The notes beneath the pieces are model-generated. The model saw only the letters and a program-made list of their open reading frames with translations. It was not told where the DNA came from and did not search any database. From the NCBI RefSeq assembly GCF_001465795.2, contig NZ_CP013659.2, positions 248,001 through 312,000 on the forward strand: a stretch of DNA of 64,000 nucleotides. The letters are read 5' to 3'. Each line of letters starts with the position of its first letter. Position 1 is the first letter of the stretch. Shown here one piece after another: positions 34,812 to 43,329 of the stretch. Source of the DNA: Planococcus rifietoensis. Its GTDB lineage: Bacteria > Bacillota > Bacilli > Bacillales_A > Planococcaceae. The translations under genes were made by a program, and so were the position numbers.

Positions 34812-35783
34812 ATGAAAAAGAACTGGTTATGGCCGGTGATGGCAGCCGGGCTGTTCATTTCAGCTTGCGGCGCAGAAACGGCAGAAGATCCAACCGACAC
34901 GGCAACTGAATCCGCTGAAGAAACCGAAACCGCTTCGGCTGTGGATAGTGCAGCCATGGAGCTTGAAGTCCCGTTTGACGGCGTGATGGACCATGTCCAT
35001 GGCATGGGCTATATCGAAGAAAATGGCGGATTGTATTTCGCTTCGCATCATGGATTGAAAGTGCACCGCGACGGAAAGTGGACAGAAATCGAAGACCAAT
35101 ACCATGATTTCATGGGCTTTAATGCGACAGCAACCGGTTTTGTAACATCAGGGCATCCTGATATGCAATCCGGCATGCAAAATCCGCTTGGTATCAAACG
35201 CAGTGATGACGGGGGAGAAACTTTCGACGACCTCGGATTTGAAGGGGAAACCGATTTTCATGAAATGGCAGTCGGCTACAATACGAACAATTTGTTCGTC
35301 TTCAACCCGCAGGCAAATTCCGAGATGGAAACCGGCTTCCACCGAAGTGACGATGCCGGAGAGACGTGGCAGCAGACAGCAGCAGAAGGGCTTGACGGCA
35401 AAGTGACCTATCTTGCAATGCATCCCGATGATTCGATGATGATCGCAGCAGCGTCGAACCAAGGCATCTTTTTGTCTGAAGATGGAGGCGAGAGCTTTTC
35501 GCGCATTACAGAAGGCGAACTCGGGACCGCAGCATTCTTCAGTGAAGATGCACTTTATTACGCCACGTACAGTGAAGAGGCAAAACTCGTGAAACGCGAT
35601 TTGTCAGGCGGCGAAGAGGAGATTTCCTTGCCGGAGATGACAGAAGACGGCGTCGTTTATGTGGCGCAGCATCCGGAGAATCCGGAGCAGCTGGCAATTT
35701 ATACAGCCAAAGGCCATGCATGGCAGACGCAGGATGCCGGTGAAAACTGGACGCAAATTTTGAATGCTGGGCAAGTGCAGTAA
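34812..35783 (+). CDS. F510_1955-family glycosylhydrolase-like lipoprotein
   Basis: 323-residue lipoprotein with signal peptide and lipobox LFISAC. After an acidic Thr/Glu linker comes a BNR/sortilin-like beta-propeller with repeated Asp-box segments: RSDDGGETFDDLG, RSDDAGETWQQT, SEDGGESFSRI and TQDAGENWTQI. The opening VPFDGVMDHVHGMGYIEENG matches a family called F510_1955 glycosylhydrolase. Enzymatic activity is unproven, since the Asp boxes are structural. ATG 34812 follows AGAGAGGAAG. It is flanked by divergent and convergent neighbours, so monocistronic. Confidence 0.83.
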   Translation: MKKNWLWPVMAAGLFISACGAETAEDPTDTATESAEETETASAVDSAAMELEVPFDGVMDHVHGMGYIEENGGLYFASHHGLKVHRDGKWTEIEDQYHDFMGFNATATGFVTSGHPDMQSGMQNPLGIKRSDDGGETFDDLGFEGETDFHEMAVGYNTNNLFVFNPQANSEMETGFHRSDDAGETWQQTAAEGLDGKVTYLAMHPDDSMMIAAASNQGIFLSEDGGESFSRITEGELGTAAFFSEDALYYATYSEEAKLVKRDLSGGEEEISLPEMTEDGVVYVAQHPENPEQLAIYTAKGHAWQTQDAGENWTQILNAGQVQ

Positions 35784-35837
35784 GCGGCAATAAGTGAATA
35801 CCTTATCTAGTGGAAGCCTAGCATGACAAACGATCAA

Positions 35838-35871
35838 CACCCGCCCTCAGATTTGAGGGCGGGTGCTTTTT
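35838..35871. terminator. Bidirectional terminator
   Basis: CACCCGCCCTCA / TGAGGGCGGGTG with a T run, overlapping the stop codon of the convergent gene. Confidence 0.92.
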
Positions 35872-37354
35872 ACGTCAGCAAAGCTTTTCCGGAAATCGAG
35901 CGTGCGCAATGGATGCCGCTTGCAGCGACGCCGATCGTGCCGCCGCCCGGGAAGATGTGGTCGCCTGTCAAATACAATCCCGGCAGCCCGCTATGATGCG
36001 AAATGGATTTGAACAAAGCCGCATCCAAAGTCTGTGCGAAACCGCCGACATAGCCATTCGGCCGTCCGGTATAATGCTGCCAGGCGAGCGGGGCGCCGCT
36101 TTCGACGTGGACGATCGCCGAGCGGAAGCCCGGGATATGCTGCTCGATCAACTCCAACATGCGTTCGGAAAGTTCGGTGCGCATCGTTTCATAATCCTCT
36201 TGAGACTGCCAATACCCCGGCATCGAATGCGTCGAAATGGTCACGGTCTGGAAGCCTTCAGGTGCGCGCAGCCGGTCATCCATGCGCGAGGCCGACATGA
36301 AGAAATGATGCCCTTCATCCATGGCCGCACCGCTTGAAAGCTGGCGGAATTCAGGAAGCGGTGCTGCCAGTTTCTCCGCATCGATCGCCAAATACAAAGT
36401 CAAAGTCGTCCAGGTTTCGGTGCTGATGCCTTCTTGCAGCGGGCGCTTTAACCGGTGATGATGATCGACCGGCAACAGCTCTGTCAATAACTGGATCGGC
36501 GCATTGAAAACGACGGCATCCGCTTCGTACATGTTGCCGCGCTGGTCGCTGGCATGCCAGACACCATCTTTATGTTCGAGTGTCTGAACGGTGCGCGGCT
36601 TTTTCACTTTGCCGCCATTTTCTTTAATGCTGTCCGCCATCAATTCTGCAAACCGGTACAAGCCGCCGGGGACGTAATAAGCACCTTCGTGATAGATATC
36701 AAGCGCCACGGCCGCGAGCAAATACGAGACATCTTCCGTCGTCGTCTGCATGCTGTCGATCAACAGCCCATCGAGCACATGACGGAACGCATCGAGTTCG
36801 TGGAGGCCGTGCTTTTTCAACACTTCGCCGAGCGTCAGCTGGAATTTCGGCAGCAGGCGCAAATGAACCGGGCGCAAGGCTTTCGTGAGCGCCGCCCATT
36901 CCCGCGCATTGGCTGGCGGCAACGCAGGCAGCGGCCCCATCAAGGTGCGGGTGATACGCGCCGTCCGGTACAATTCCGCATAGAACGACAGAATCGCGGT
37001 TTTATGCTGTGGAAAATGCGCAGCGAGTTCGCGCACATGCCTCCTGCGGTCTTTATGGAAAACGAAAGTGCCTGTCGGATGAACCATTTCCATCACCCGC
37101 TCGAGCGGTTCAAGTTCCATTGGCTTTCCGAGGTGGCGGAATACGCGTTCATGAATGCCGCCGGGCTCGAGTCCCATGCCGAGCGTCGCACCGACTGGAA
37201 ATAAATACGGATGGCGCTTGTATTTTCCGGCGCAGCCGCCGAGTTCTGCTGCAGCTTCGAGCACGGTCACGTCATAGCCTTCTTTTGCCAGTAAGGATCC
37301 GGCCGTCAATCCGCCGATGCCGGCACCGACGACCAATATGCGTTTTGTCATCAT
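35870..37354 (-). CDS. Phytoene desaturase-like FAD oxidoreductase
   Basis: 494 residues. The N-terminal FAD-binding Rossmann motif VVGAGIGGLTAGSLLAKEG leads into VTVLEAAAELGGCAGKY, typical of the CrtI/CrtN amine-oxidase-like family. The C-terminal FAD motif is LYLTGDHIFPGGGTIGVAASG. Members desaturate or oxidise carotenoids and related polyenes, and pigmented Planococcaceae make C30 carotenoids. No other carotenoid gene is nearby, so the exact reaction is uncertain. A second ATG follows the first at the N-terminus. Its terminator is shared with the convergent gene. Confidence 0.82.
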   Translation of the reverse strand: MMTKRILVVGAGIGGLTAGSLLAKEGYDVTVLEAAAELGGCAGKYKRHPYLFPVGATLGMGLEPGGIHERVFRHLGKPMELEPLERVMEMVHPTGTFVFHKDRRRHVRELAAHFPQHKTAILSFYAELYRTARITRTLMGPLPALPPANAREWAALTKALRPVHLRLLPKFQLTLGEVLKKHGLHELDAFRHVLDGLLIDSMQTTTEDVSYLLAAVALDIYHEGAYYVPGGLYRFAELMADSIKENGGKVKKPRTVQTLEHKDGVWHASDQRGNMYEADAVVFNAPIQLLTELLPVDHHHRLKRPLQEGISTETWTTLTLYLAIDAEKLAAPLPEFRQLSSGAAMDEGHHFFMSASRMDDRLRAPEGFQTVTISTHSMPGYWQSQEDYETMRTELSERMLELIEQHIPGFRSAIVHVESGAPLAWQHYTGRPNGYVGGFAQTLDAALFKSISHHSGLPGLYLTGDHIFPGGGTIGVAASGIHCARSISGKALLT

Positions 37355-37374
37355 GTCCCCTCATTTCTCCCATG

Positions 37375-37402
37375 AAAAAACGCCCGGCAGATCAGCCGGA
37401 CG
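37375..37402 (-). terminator. Terminator of the Cys-rich protein gene
   Basis: On the minus strand CGTCCGGC pairs with GCCGGGCG (one G-U pair), followed by T6, 9 nt after the stop of the gene at 37411. Confidence 0.85.
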
Positions 37403-37410
37403 CCTGTCTC

Positions 37411-37740
37411 TTATGCCACTTGTCTGCAAGCTTCTGCGCATTTCAGGCAAGCTTCCGCGCATTTTTGGCAATGGTCATGGTCATGTTGTTTGCATTCGTT
37501 TCCGCATGCTTCACAAATCTCCGCGCATACTTTCGCGAGCTGTGAGACAAACGGCGAGTTGCGTTCAATGGCTTGTGCCAAATAAGCACACATGTCTGCG
37601 CATTCGCGGTCGAGCCGGATGCACTCAGCCATCATTTTCACATCGTCTTCTTTCAGGCAAGCATCGAAGCAATGATTGCACGCCACCATGCAGTCATGGA
37701 GCGTCTTGGACAGTTCTGCGTGTTTTGCATGTTCTACCAT
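37411..37740 (-). CDS. Cys-rich four-helix copper-binding protein (Csp/DUF326-like)
   Basis: 109 residues with 16 cysteines, nearly all in CxxxC or CxxC spacing on predicted helices (Cys17, 21, 24, 28, 40, 47, 51, 72, 76, 79, 83, 91, 94, 98, 101 and 105). There is also a His-rich turn, HDHDHC. This matches copper-storage proteins (Csp3 type), in which Cys line the core of a four-helix bundle and hold many Cu(I) ions. No signal peptide, so cytosolic. ATG 37740 follows AGGAGG. With CopC and CopD at 21.5 kb it gives the window a second, unlinked copper locus. No CsoR site was recognised. Confidence 0.88.
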   Translation of the reverse strand: MVEHAKHAELSKTLHDCMVACNHCFDACLKEDDVKMMAECIRLDRECADMCAYLAQAIERNSPFVSQLAKVCAEICEACGNECKQHDHDHCQKCAEACLKCAEACRQVA

Positions 37741-37840
37741 TCCGTAAAACCTCCTATAAGAATTATGTTCATTCGCTTATTCCTTGGATTTCCCGACTGG
37801 CAGGAAAATAAACAACTAGCAGTGCAAGCTGCCAAGAAAC

Positions 37841-38104
37841 TCTTGATAACCGTATTTTCCGAAGCTTATTGCTCGCTTTCCGTGGGGCGGGAATCGAGCC
37901 TCCTCGTCACTGCGTTCCTGCGGGGTCTCTCAAACCCGCTAGTCCCACAGGAAAGATAAGGTCGAACTACGTGAGACATTATCTTTGTGAAAGTAATGCG
38001 CAGCATTATTGAGCAGAAGGGTTTACGAGCAAACGCTTCTCCAAATACTCAGATAGGCCATTGGTTATTAAATGTCGAAAAGCAAAGGTTTTTTTGACTT
38101 ATAG
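37841..38104 (-). repeat. Family 1 interspersed repeat, copy 4 (long form, inverted)
   Basis: On the minus strand it begins CTATAAGTCAAAAAAACC, followed by CTATCTGAGTATTTGGAGAA. It then has the extra module of copy 3 (here about 37952-38028, nearly identical), and an interior that matches copy 1 (CGGGAATCGAGCC on the plus strand) rather than copy 3. The long module therefore occurs with both interior types. Confidence 0.87.
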
Positions 38105-38145
38105 CGGATTGCGAACTTATTCAACACTCTGCAGCAGATGGTATT

Positions 38146-38367
38146 CTATCCGTTTTTGCGCAGCCCCGGCTTTTGCTCAAGTTCTTTCATGCGCGTGCGA
38201 AACTCGTCTTCCGACAGCTCGCCGCTTGAAAAACGTTCTTTCAATAATTGTGCTTCGTGGTGGGGGGCGGGCAGTTTATGTGGTTTATGGCGAATGAAAA
38301 ACAGCACGAGACACAGGATGATGAGCACGACCATCAAAGCGACGAGGATAGTAAAGATCCAGAACAT
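38146..38367 (-). CDS. Small SHOCT-domain membrane protein
   Basis: 73 residues: one N-terminal membrane helix (WIFTILVALMVVLIILCLVLFF), a basic His/Lys/Pro linker and a C-terminal SHOCT motif (LLKERFSSGELSEDEFRTRM). SHOCT modules are short helical oligomerisation elements. ATG 38367 is preceded by GGAG on the minus strand. Function unknown. Confidence 0.83.
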   Translation of the reverse strand: MFWIFTILVALMVVLIILCLVLFFIRHKPHKLPAPHHEAQLLKERFSSGELSEDEFRTRMKELEQKPGLRKNG

Positions 38368-38511
38368 CAGCGTTCACTCCGTTCGCTTTCTTTTCTTCCA
38401 GTTTACGATATATAACAGAAAATTGCGTCTTTTTTAATTCGAAGAAAATAAATCCTTGTAAGATATTGGATATGCTAAGCTTATGGATAATTCAAAAAAG
38501 GGGGAAGCGGG

Positions 38512-39066
38512 ATGTTTACACATAAAATTGATGGAGAGTTGGCGTTGAAATTGGTCGAGATGCAAGACGCAGAGCGGATTTTTGAATTGACGGACCGTTC
38601 GCGTGCTGCACTGAAGGAATGGCTGCCGTGGCTCGATCATACGAAAACCGTCGAGGATACGAAAAATTTCATCCAGTCGGGCGCTGAAAGTTTCGCGCTC
38701 GGAAAAAGCTTGAATTGCGCGATTGTCTACCAAGGCGAACTGGCAGGAATCGCCGGCTTCAACGAAATCAATGAAGCGAAACAGACGGCCTATATCGGCT
38801 ATTGGCTCGACACGGAATACCAGGGACAAGGCATCATGACGCGAGTCGCAAAAGCGCTGACGGATTATGCGCTAACGGAGCGCGGGCTCAATAAAGTCGA
38901 GATCCGCGCAGCGGTCGGCAACGAGAAAAGCCGCAATATCCCGATCCGCCTCGGCTTCACGGAAGAAGGTATCATTCGCCAAGGAGAATGGCTCTACGAT
39001 CATTTCGTCGACAGTGTCGTCTACGGCATGCTGAAATCGGAATGGCGTTCTGAAAAAGGTGAATGA
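38512..39066 (+). CDS. GNAT N-acetyltransferase, RimL/YdaF-like
   Basis: 184-residue GNAT enzyme of the ribosomal-protein serine/alanine acetyltransferase type: the opening VEMQDAERIFELTDRSR and KEWLPWLDHTKTVEDTKNFI, then the acetyl-CoA loop LDTEYQGQGIMTRVAKALTD and NEKSRNIPIRLGFTEEG. It transfers acetyl from acetyl-CoA to an amine; the target is not known. ATG 38512 follows AAAGGGGGAAG. A weak hairpin AGGTGA/TCACCT (39057-39075) spans its stop codon, and a family 1 repeat lies downstream. Confidence 0.88.
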   Translation: MFTHKIDGELALKLVEMQDAERIFELTDRSRAALKEWLPWLDHTKTVEDTKNFIQSGAESFALGKSLNCAIVYQGELAGIAGFNEINEAKQTAYIGYWLDTEYQGQGIMTRVAKALTDYALTERGLNKVEIRAAVGNEKSRNIPIRLGFTEEGIIRQGEWLYDHFVDSVVYGMLKSEWRSEKGE

Positions 39067-39107
39067 AACTCACCTATACTTTTGAGAGTGGTGGAGAAGA
39101 TCATGAT

Positions 39108-39325
39108 TCGTTATGAATAAAAATGAAATCATCTTTCTACATTCAAAAATCAATATCGTATCTGAGTATTTGGAGAAGCGTTCGCTCGACTCCTGTGGAC
39201 TAGCGAGACGACCGAGACCCCGCAAGGCGCAAGGCGACTGAGGAGGCTTGGGCGCGAGCCCACGGAAAGCGAGCGATAAGCTTCGGAAAATACGGGTTTC
39301 TGATTTTCTCGACCACACAGAAAAA
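39108..39325 (+). repeat. Family 1 interspersed repeat, copy 5 (short form)
   Basis: AT-rich left arm, GAGTATTTGGAGAAGCGTTCG core, interior GACTAGCGAGACGACCGAGA and GGAGGCTTGGGCGCGAGCCC, then AAAGCGAGCGATAAGCTTCG. It is closest to copy 2. The remaining gap up to 39426 holds only the AGGAGG site of the next gene. Confidence 0.88.
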
Positions 39326-39426
39326 GACTCGTAAAGTTCCCACATCTTTTTTTGCGCAATGTTTCCCACAGCCTTCCTCATTTAGTAAAATAAGAAGGAA
39401 ACTAGAAATACAGGAGGAATACTATT

Positions 39427-39717
39427 ATGAAGCACTTTCTACTCGGCCTTCTCGTATCAGGCCTTATCGCACTTATCGCTTTCCTGGCAGATGACTGGGC
39501 GCTATTGTTCCCGATAGCGGGCGCAGTTGCCGTTATCGCACTTGTCTGGGCGGTCATCTCGTCCATCACAGCAGGCAAGCAAGTGAAATCTTCATTCAAC
39601 ACGAGTTCGGAACGCCGCCGGGCACAGCAGGCGCGCAACGCCAAAGTAAAAAACCTCGTGCTGTTCGCGTTGCCGAATCTGTTGCTGGCGCTTTACGGAT
39701 TGTTCATACTTTCTTAA
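39427..39717 (+). CDS. Small membrane protein (DUF5316-like)
   Basis: 96 residues with three hydrophobic segments (about 4-20, 26-50 and 76-94) and a basic, Ser/Arg-rich cytoplasmic loop SSERRRAQQARN. It resembles short Bacillales membrane proteins annotated DUF5316, from memory only. ATG 39427 follows CAGGAGG. It sits 18 bases before the methyltransferase gene and is probably cotranscribed with it. Function unknown. Confidence 0.72.
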   Translation: MKHFLLGLLVSGLIALIAFLADDWALLFPIAGAVAVIALVWAVISSITAGKQVKSSFNTSSERRRAQQARNAKVKNLVLFALPNLLLALYGLFILS

Positions 39718-39735
39718 ACGAAAGAGGGGGATGTC

Positions 39736-40494
39736 ATGCTCAGCTATTATAGTTCGTTGTCTGCGGAAGTTTATGACCTGGATAAGCCGATCGGCAAATC
39801 GTTCGGCGATGTCGAGTTCTACAGGGAGCGGCTCGCAGGAAACGAAGGGCGTATTTTAGAACCCGCCACAGGGACCGGGCGCTTGCTTGTGCCGCTATTA
39901 GAAGACGGCCTTCACATCGACGGCTTCGACAGTTCATCTGAAATGCTTGATATTTGCCGCGCCCACTGCAAAGAACGCGGCTTGCATCCGAAATTATTCG
40001 AAGCGGATATGGAAACCTTCCGCATTGATGTCGAATACGACGCCATCATTCTGCCGGCGGGGACGTTCCAGCTGCTTGCAGGACGTGAACAGGCGATCAA
40101 AGCCTTGAAGAATTTCCGCAAGCATCTGGCGCCGGGTGGGCGGTTGCTCGTCGACTTATACGTCCCGCAAGGTTTTGAGATCGACCGGCCGAGAACGCGG
40201 ACTTGGCAGACGAAAGCTGGCGAAGTGATCACGCTCGAGAGCAAGACCGTCGAAGTCGATTGGATCAAGCAATGTTCCGTGTCGCATAACCGCTACGAGA
40301 AATGGCAAGGCGGTAAGCTGATCCAGACCGAACTCGAACGTTTCCCGATGCGCTGGTACGGCGTCGAGGAATTCAAGTTGCTCCTTGGCAGCCAAGGTTT
40401 CGAGGACATCATCGTGTCGTCCAATTACGAATACGGCCAGTACCCGAAAAACGCTCAGCATGCCGTCACCTTTGAAGCAATCGCACATATTTGA
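39736..40494 (+). CDS. Class I SAM-dependent methyltransferase
   Basis: 252 residues with a Rossmann-type methyltransferase fold: motif I ILEPATGTGRLLVPLL, motif II GFDSSSEMLDICR, and a KNFRKHLAPGGRLLVDLYVP block corresponding to motifs V-VI. The unusual start LSYYSSLSAEVYDLDKPIG is typical of small-molecule methyltransferases of the UbiE-like group. The substrate is unknown. ATG 39736 follows AAAGAGGGGG. The terminator begins 6 bases after the stop. Confidence 0.88.
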   Translation: MLSYYSSLSAEVYDLDKPIGKSFGDVEFYRERLAGNEGRILEPATGTGRLLVPLLEDGLHIDGFDSSSEMLDICRAHCKERGLHPKLFEADMETFRIDVEYDAIILPAGTFQLLAGREQAIKALKNFRKHLAPGGRLLVDLYVPQGFEIDRPRTRTWQTKAGEVITLESKTVEVDWIKQCSVSHNRYEKWQGGKLIQTELERFPMRWYGVEEFKLLLGSQGFEDIIVSSNYEYGQYPKNAQHAVTFEAIAHI

Positions 40495-40500
40495 AGATTG

Positions 40501-40535
40501 AAAGCTGTTTGGAGAAAAATCCAAACAGCTTTTTG
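40501..40535 (+). terminator. Intrinsic terminator
   Basis: Perfect 13-bp stem AAAGCTGTTTGGA / TCCAAACAGCTTT with a GAAAAA loop and T5. Confidence 0.95.
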
Positions 40536-40744
40536 TATGGCCGAAATTCTATATATGATTGGCTGATGGTGTTTCATTCTACTCAAGAGAATCTAAAATG
40601 AAACGGCAGCTTTTCAAAAAAGTTAGATTTGCAGCTAATTCGGGTAAACTCGTAAAGGTCTGGAAGTAAAATCGCTGTAACTGCAATCATAGGAAGTTTC
40701 TAGATAAGCGAGGCTTTCAGATAGAAAGAAAAGGGGGATCGAGC

Positions 40745-41683
40745 ATGATTACCATACATAAAACCTCTTCTGGCGGAGATTTACAAACAATTGATACCTT
40801 CGAGAAGAATAGTTGGATCAATATGGTGGCGCCTTCACAAGAGGAAATCAGGGGAATAGTAGAACGCTTCAATATTCCCATCGAATTTTTAGAAGACCCA
40901 TTGGATTTAGAAGAAAGCGCACGGATTGAATATGACGAAGAGACAAATTGTACATTGATCATTAACGATCTTCCGATTGTCGATGACAACAGCCCGCAGC
41001 TCGACTCTTATATTACAATCCCCATCGGCATCATTTTAGGGGGAGATTTCATCGTCACCATATGCAGCCAAGCGACGAATTCCGTGGAAAACGTCATCAA
41101 GAAAAACGTGAATACGTCGATGAAAAATCGCTTTGCGCTTGAAGTGTTATTGTCGATTTCTACCCAGTACATAATGAAGTTGAAGAAATTGAACAAACAG
41201 CGCCTCAAAATCGAAAGCAATTTGAAGGATTCTTTAACGAACAAGCAACTATATAAGATCATGGAGATTGAAAAAAGCTTGGTGTACTTCCTGACATCAT
41301 TAAAAGCGAATGGCGATGTCATCACGAAGTTGTTCCGGACGCATTCCATCAAATTGTATGAAGACGATGAAGACTTGTTGGAAGATGTGAAAATCGAAAA
41401 CAACCAAGGAATTGAAACGACCGAGTTGTATACCAGAATCTTGGACAGCATCACGGGATCGTATTCTTCGCTCATATCGAATGAATTGAACAATACCATG
41501 AAAACCTTGACCCTTTTCACGGTTTTCTTGACCCTGCCGACTTTGATCTTCAGCTTCTTCGGCATGAATGTGGCTTTGCCTGTTTCCGGGCAGGAGCCTG
41601 GTTCATGGATTACGACACTGGTTCTGTCCGCCATTTTGATGCTTGTGATCGCGGTTTCTCTATGGAAAAGAAGAATATTTTAG
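40745..41683 (+). CDS. corA: CorA-family divalent cation transporter
   Basis: 312 residues: a large cytoplasmic N-terminal domain, a long helix ending in the first membrane helix (TLTLFTVFLTLPTLIFSFF), the selectivity motif GMN (about residues 273-275) and a second helix at the C-terminus with a basic tail KRRIF. This is the CorA/LPE10 Mg2+ channel architecture, and GMN is intact. The loop after GMN reads VALPVSGQEPGSW. ATG 40745 follows AAAAGGGGGA. It is monocistronic with its own terminator; Mg2+ is the likely ion, with Co2+ or Zn2+ alternatives. Confidence 0.92.
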   Translation: MITIHKTSSGGDLQTIDTFEKNSWINMVAPSQEEIRGIVERFNIPIEFLEDPLDLEESARIEYDEETNCTLIINDLPIVDDNSPQLDSYITIPIGIILGGDFIVTICSQATNSVENVIKKNVNTSMKNRFALEVLLSISTQYIMKLKKLNKQRLKIESNLKDSLTNKQLYKIMEIEKSLVYFLTSLKANGDVITKLFRTHSIKLYEDDEDLLEDVKIENNQGIETTELYTRILDSITGSYSSLISNELNNTMKTLTLFTVFLTLPTLIFSFFGMNVALPVSGQEPGSWITTLVLSAILMLVIAVSLWKRRIF

Positions 41684-41686
41684 CCG

Positions 41687-41719
41687 AAAACGCCTGGAGA
41701 TAAATCCAGGCGTTTTTTT
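41687..41719 (+). terminator. Intrinsic terminator
   Basis: Perfect 12-bp stem AAAACGCCTGGA / TCCAGGCGTTTT with a 6-nt loop and T7 run. Confidence 0.95.
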
Positions 41720-41875
41720 ATATGCTTTTTAACTGGGATTCAGCAATGAAAATTAGAGGGTTAGTGGCGGGCGGGGCGAATGTATATACTAACAATCGAC
41801 AGTGCGGATCTATGCCGCTTGCTATTACTGCTGCCTTGGCCATGAGAATTCATCGTCAAAAAAGGAGTGTAGAAC

Positions 41876-42370
41876 ATGGATGAAAAAGAAATGATTCCGT
41901 TCCAATCGTCTCCGGTACGCCCGATTTTCGAAAAGTTTTCAAGTGCGCGTGATGTGTCGCTCGTCTACGGCGACCCGATCGAGATGCAGGGCAGAACCAT
42001 CATTCCAGTTGCGAGAATCAGGTATAGCGTAGGAGCAGGTGCTGGCGGCGGCTATGAACGGGAAGACAAAGATTCAGAATCGCCGGGCTTCGAGGAATTT
42101 GAAGGTGGCCACGGTGAAGGGGCAGGCGGATCGTTCTCAGTGAAGCCGGTCGGCATCTACGACGTGACAGCGGAAAAAACCATCTACCGGCCCATTGTCC
42201 CGATTGAGCTCATCGTGATGCTGCCGCTTATGATGACCGGCCTTGGGTTTTTGATGGCATCGAGCCAGAACAAAAGCAAAGGCGGCAAGCACAAAAAGCG
42301 CATGCAAGCCGGAAAACGCTGCGAGAAGAAAGGAAAAGGCAAGAAAATGAAAGATATGCATAGCGGCTGA
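41876..42370 (+). CDS. GerW (YtfJ) family protein
   Basis: 164 residues. The N-terminal core VYGDPIEMQGRTIIPVARIR with the Gly-rich VGAGAGGGYE is the GerW/YtfJ signature, followed by SVKPVGIYDV. A hydrophobic helix (PIELIVMLPLMMTGLGFLMA) and a very basic Lys/Gly tail complete the protein. In B. subtilis YtfJ is linked to spore germination. The family also occurs in non-spore-formers, so it does not by itself show sporulation. ATG 41876 follows AAAAGGAGTG. It converges with a gene on the other strand across a shared terminator. Confidence 0.87.
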   Translation: MDEKEMIPFQSSPVRPIFEKFSSARDVSLVYGDPIEMQGRTIIPVARIRYSVGAGAGGGYEREDKDSESPGFEEFEGGHGEGAGGSFSVKPVGIYDVTAEKTIYRPIVPIELIVMLPLMMTGLGFLMASSQNKSKGGKHKKRMQAGKRCEKKGKGKKMKDMHSG

Positions 42371-42396
42371 AGTGAAACAAGACGGTGACGAAAGCG

Positions 42397-42433
42397 AAAA
42401 CCACCTGGGGATTGATCTCCAGGTGGTTTTTTT
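42397..42433. terminator. Bidirectional terminator
   Basis: AAAACCACCTGG / CCAGGTGGTTTT with T7 on one side and A run on the other. Confidence 0.9.
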
Positions 42434-42449
42434 GAGCTAATGCAGTCTT

Positions 42450-42869
42450 CTAATTCGTGCCAAGTAATTGAATAATCGGCGATTCGGAAGAAATTATATC
42501 CAATTGATGTTCCATACAGGCGAAAGAGAAATGCTGGTAGCTGATTTCTTCTTGTCTTTCCCGTTCCTTCAAATTCGTTCGGTTCTCCAAATAAGTGAGA
42601 AGATCAGATTGTTGATAAATACGAAAAGCATGTGCTGTGTCAGAGTCAGACATTCTTGTGAAATCTTCGGAAGTTACGGAATACGTGGCATATGAACGGA
42701 AATCAATATGCCATCTATCCATTGTGCCGGGAAGGTTCAAGAGCAGGTCTGTTTCATTCTTGCTACCGCGTATAGTAATACGCAATGCGGCCCCTGGAAG
42801 TCTTGTTTCTGCAAATCCTTCAAAGGCTATAAAATAATCTTCTTGTGATAGCAATCCCAAATCTGTCAT
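42450..42869 (-). CDS. Hypothetical protein
   Basis: 139 residues, not recognised. It starts MTDLGLLSQEDYFIAFEGFAE; the region RLPGAALRITIRG and RSYATYSVTSEDFTRM suggests a beta-rich soluble protein, and there is no signal peptide or membrane segment. ATG 42869 is chosen because AAAGGA lies about 10 bases upstream; the frame continues 5' without a ribosome site. It lies 13 bases after the membrane protein gene upstream and is probably cotranscribed with it. Base composition is a little AT-richer than its neighbours. Confidence 0.62.
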   Translation of the reverse strand: MTDLGLLSQEDYFIAFEGFAETRLPGAALRITIRGSKNETDLLLNLPGTMDRWHIDFRSYATYSVTSEDFTRMSDSDTAHAFRIYQQSDLLTYLENRTNLKERERQEEISYQHFSFACMEHQLDIISSESPIIQLLGTN

Positions 42870-42882
42870 CAAATCGATCCTT

Positions 42883-43329
42883 TCATTGGGTGTTAATAGC
42901 AGGGGAAGTAGCAAAGAGTCGGTTCGAGGCGAAAAACAACAGTACCGGAGGCAGCAAGGTGAATAAGGACAGCACACCTGCTAGCGAGAACAGTACAGCG
43001 GGCACAAAGCGGTTCAAATTGATCGTCAATAACCCGCCAACACTCAATAAGGCGGATGCGACGAGCAAATAAAAAGGATAAAAGAGCAATTGTTTTGCCC
43101 CCTCCACCACGTCGGCGGCGAATATTTCCGAATTCATCTGAGCTTCTGTACGTGTCATTTCCCGCTGGACTTTTGGGTCATTCTGGAATAGCTCTGTAAA
43201 TTGGTTTCGGGCAATTTGATTGTCATCAAACGAGAAGATTAAAAAGCCTGACAATCCTGCGCATATCAGCAATAGCGCCAGAGAAGTGATTGCTAGTTTA
43301 ATGGGAGTGAATAAACTTTCGATTGAGAT
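42883..43329 (-). CDS. Small membrane protein, possible non-AUG start
   Basis: Not recognised. Three hydrophobic segments are visible: an N-terminal LAITSLALLLICAGLSGFLI and two near the C-terminus (LLFYPFYLLVASALLSVGGL, FVPAVLFSLAGVLSLFTLLP). A soluble loop TELFQNDPKVQREMTRTEAQ lies between. The first recognised start codon in frame is TTG at 43272, but this has no ribosome site and cuts into the first helix. A strong AAAGGAGGG (43336-43344 on the minus strand) precedes two in-frame ATC codons (43332 and 43329), the second at ideal spacing. The true start may be ATC at 43329, or a base may be wrong here. Confidence 0.55.
   Translation of the reverse strand: MSIESLFTPIKLAITSLALLLICAGLSGFLIFSFDDNQIARNQFTELFQNDPKVQREMTRTEAQMNSEIFAADVVEGAKQLLFYPFYLLVASALLSVGGLLTINLNRFVPAVLFSLAGVLSLFTLLPPVLLFFASNRLFATSPAINTQ

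Noticed and set aside
35909..36337. Plus-strand frames inside the desaturase-like gene (also 36554-37204 and 37009-37545)
   Set aside because: High-GC antisense shadows of the 494-residue gene; no starts with ribosome sites.
41876..42370. GerW homolog taken as proof of sporulation
   Set aside because: The family also occurs in non-spore-formers and no other sporulation gene set is in the window; the GerMN-like lipoprotein is only a pattern match.
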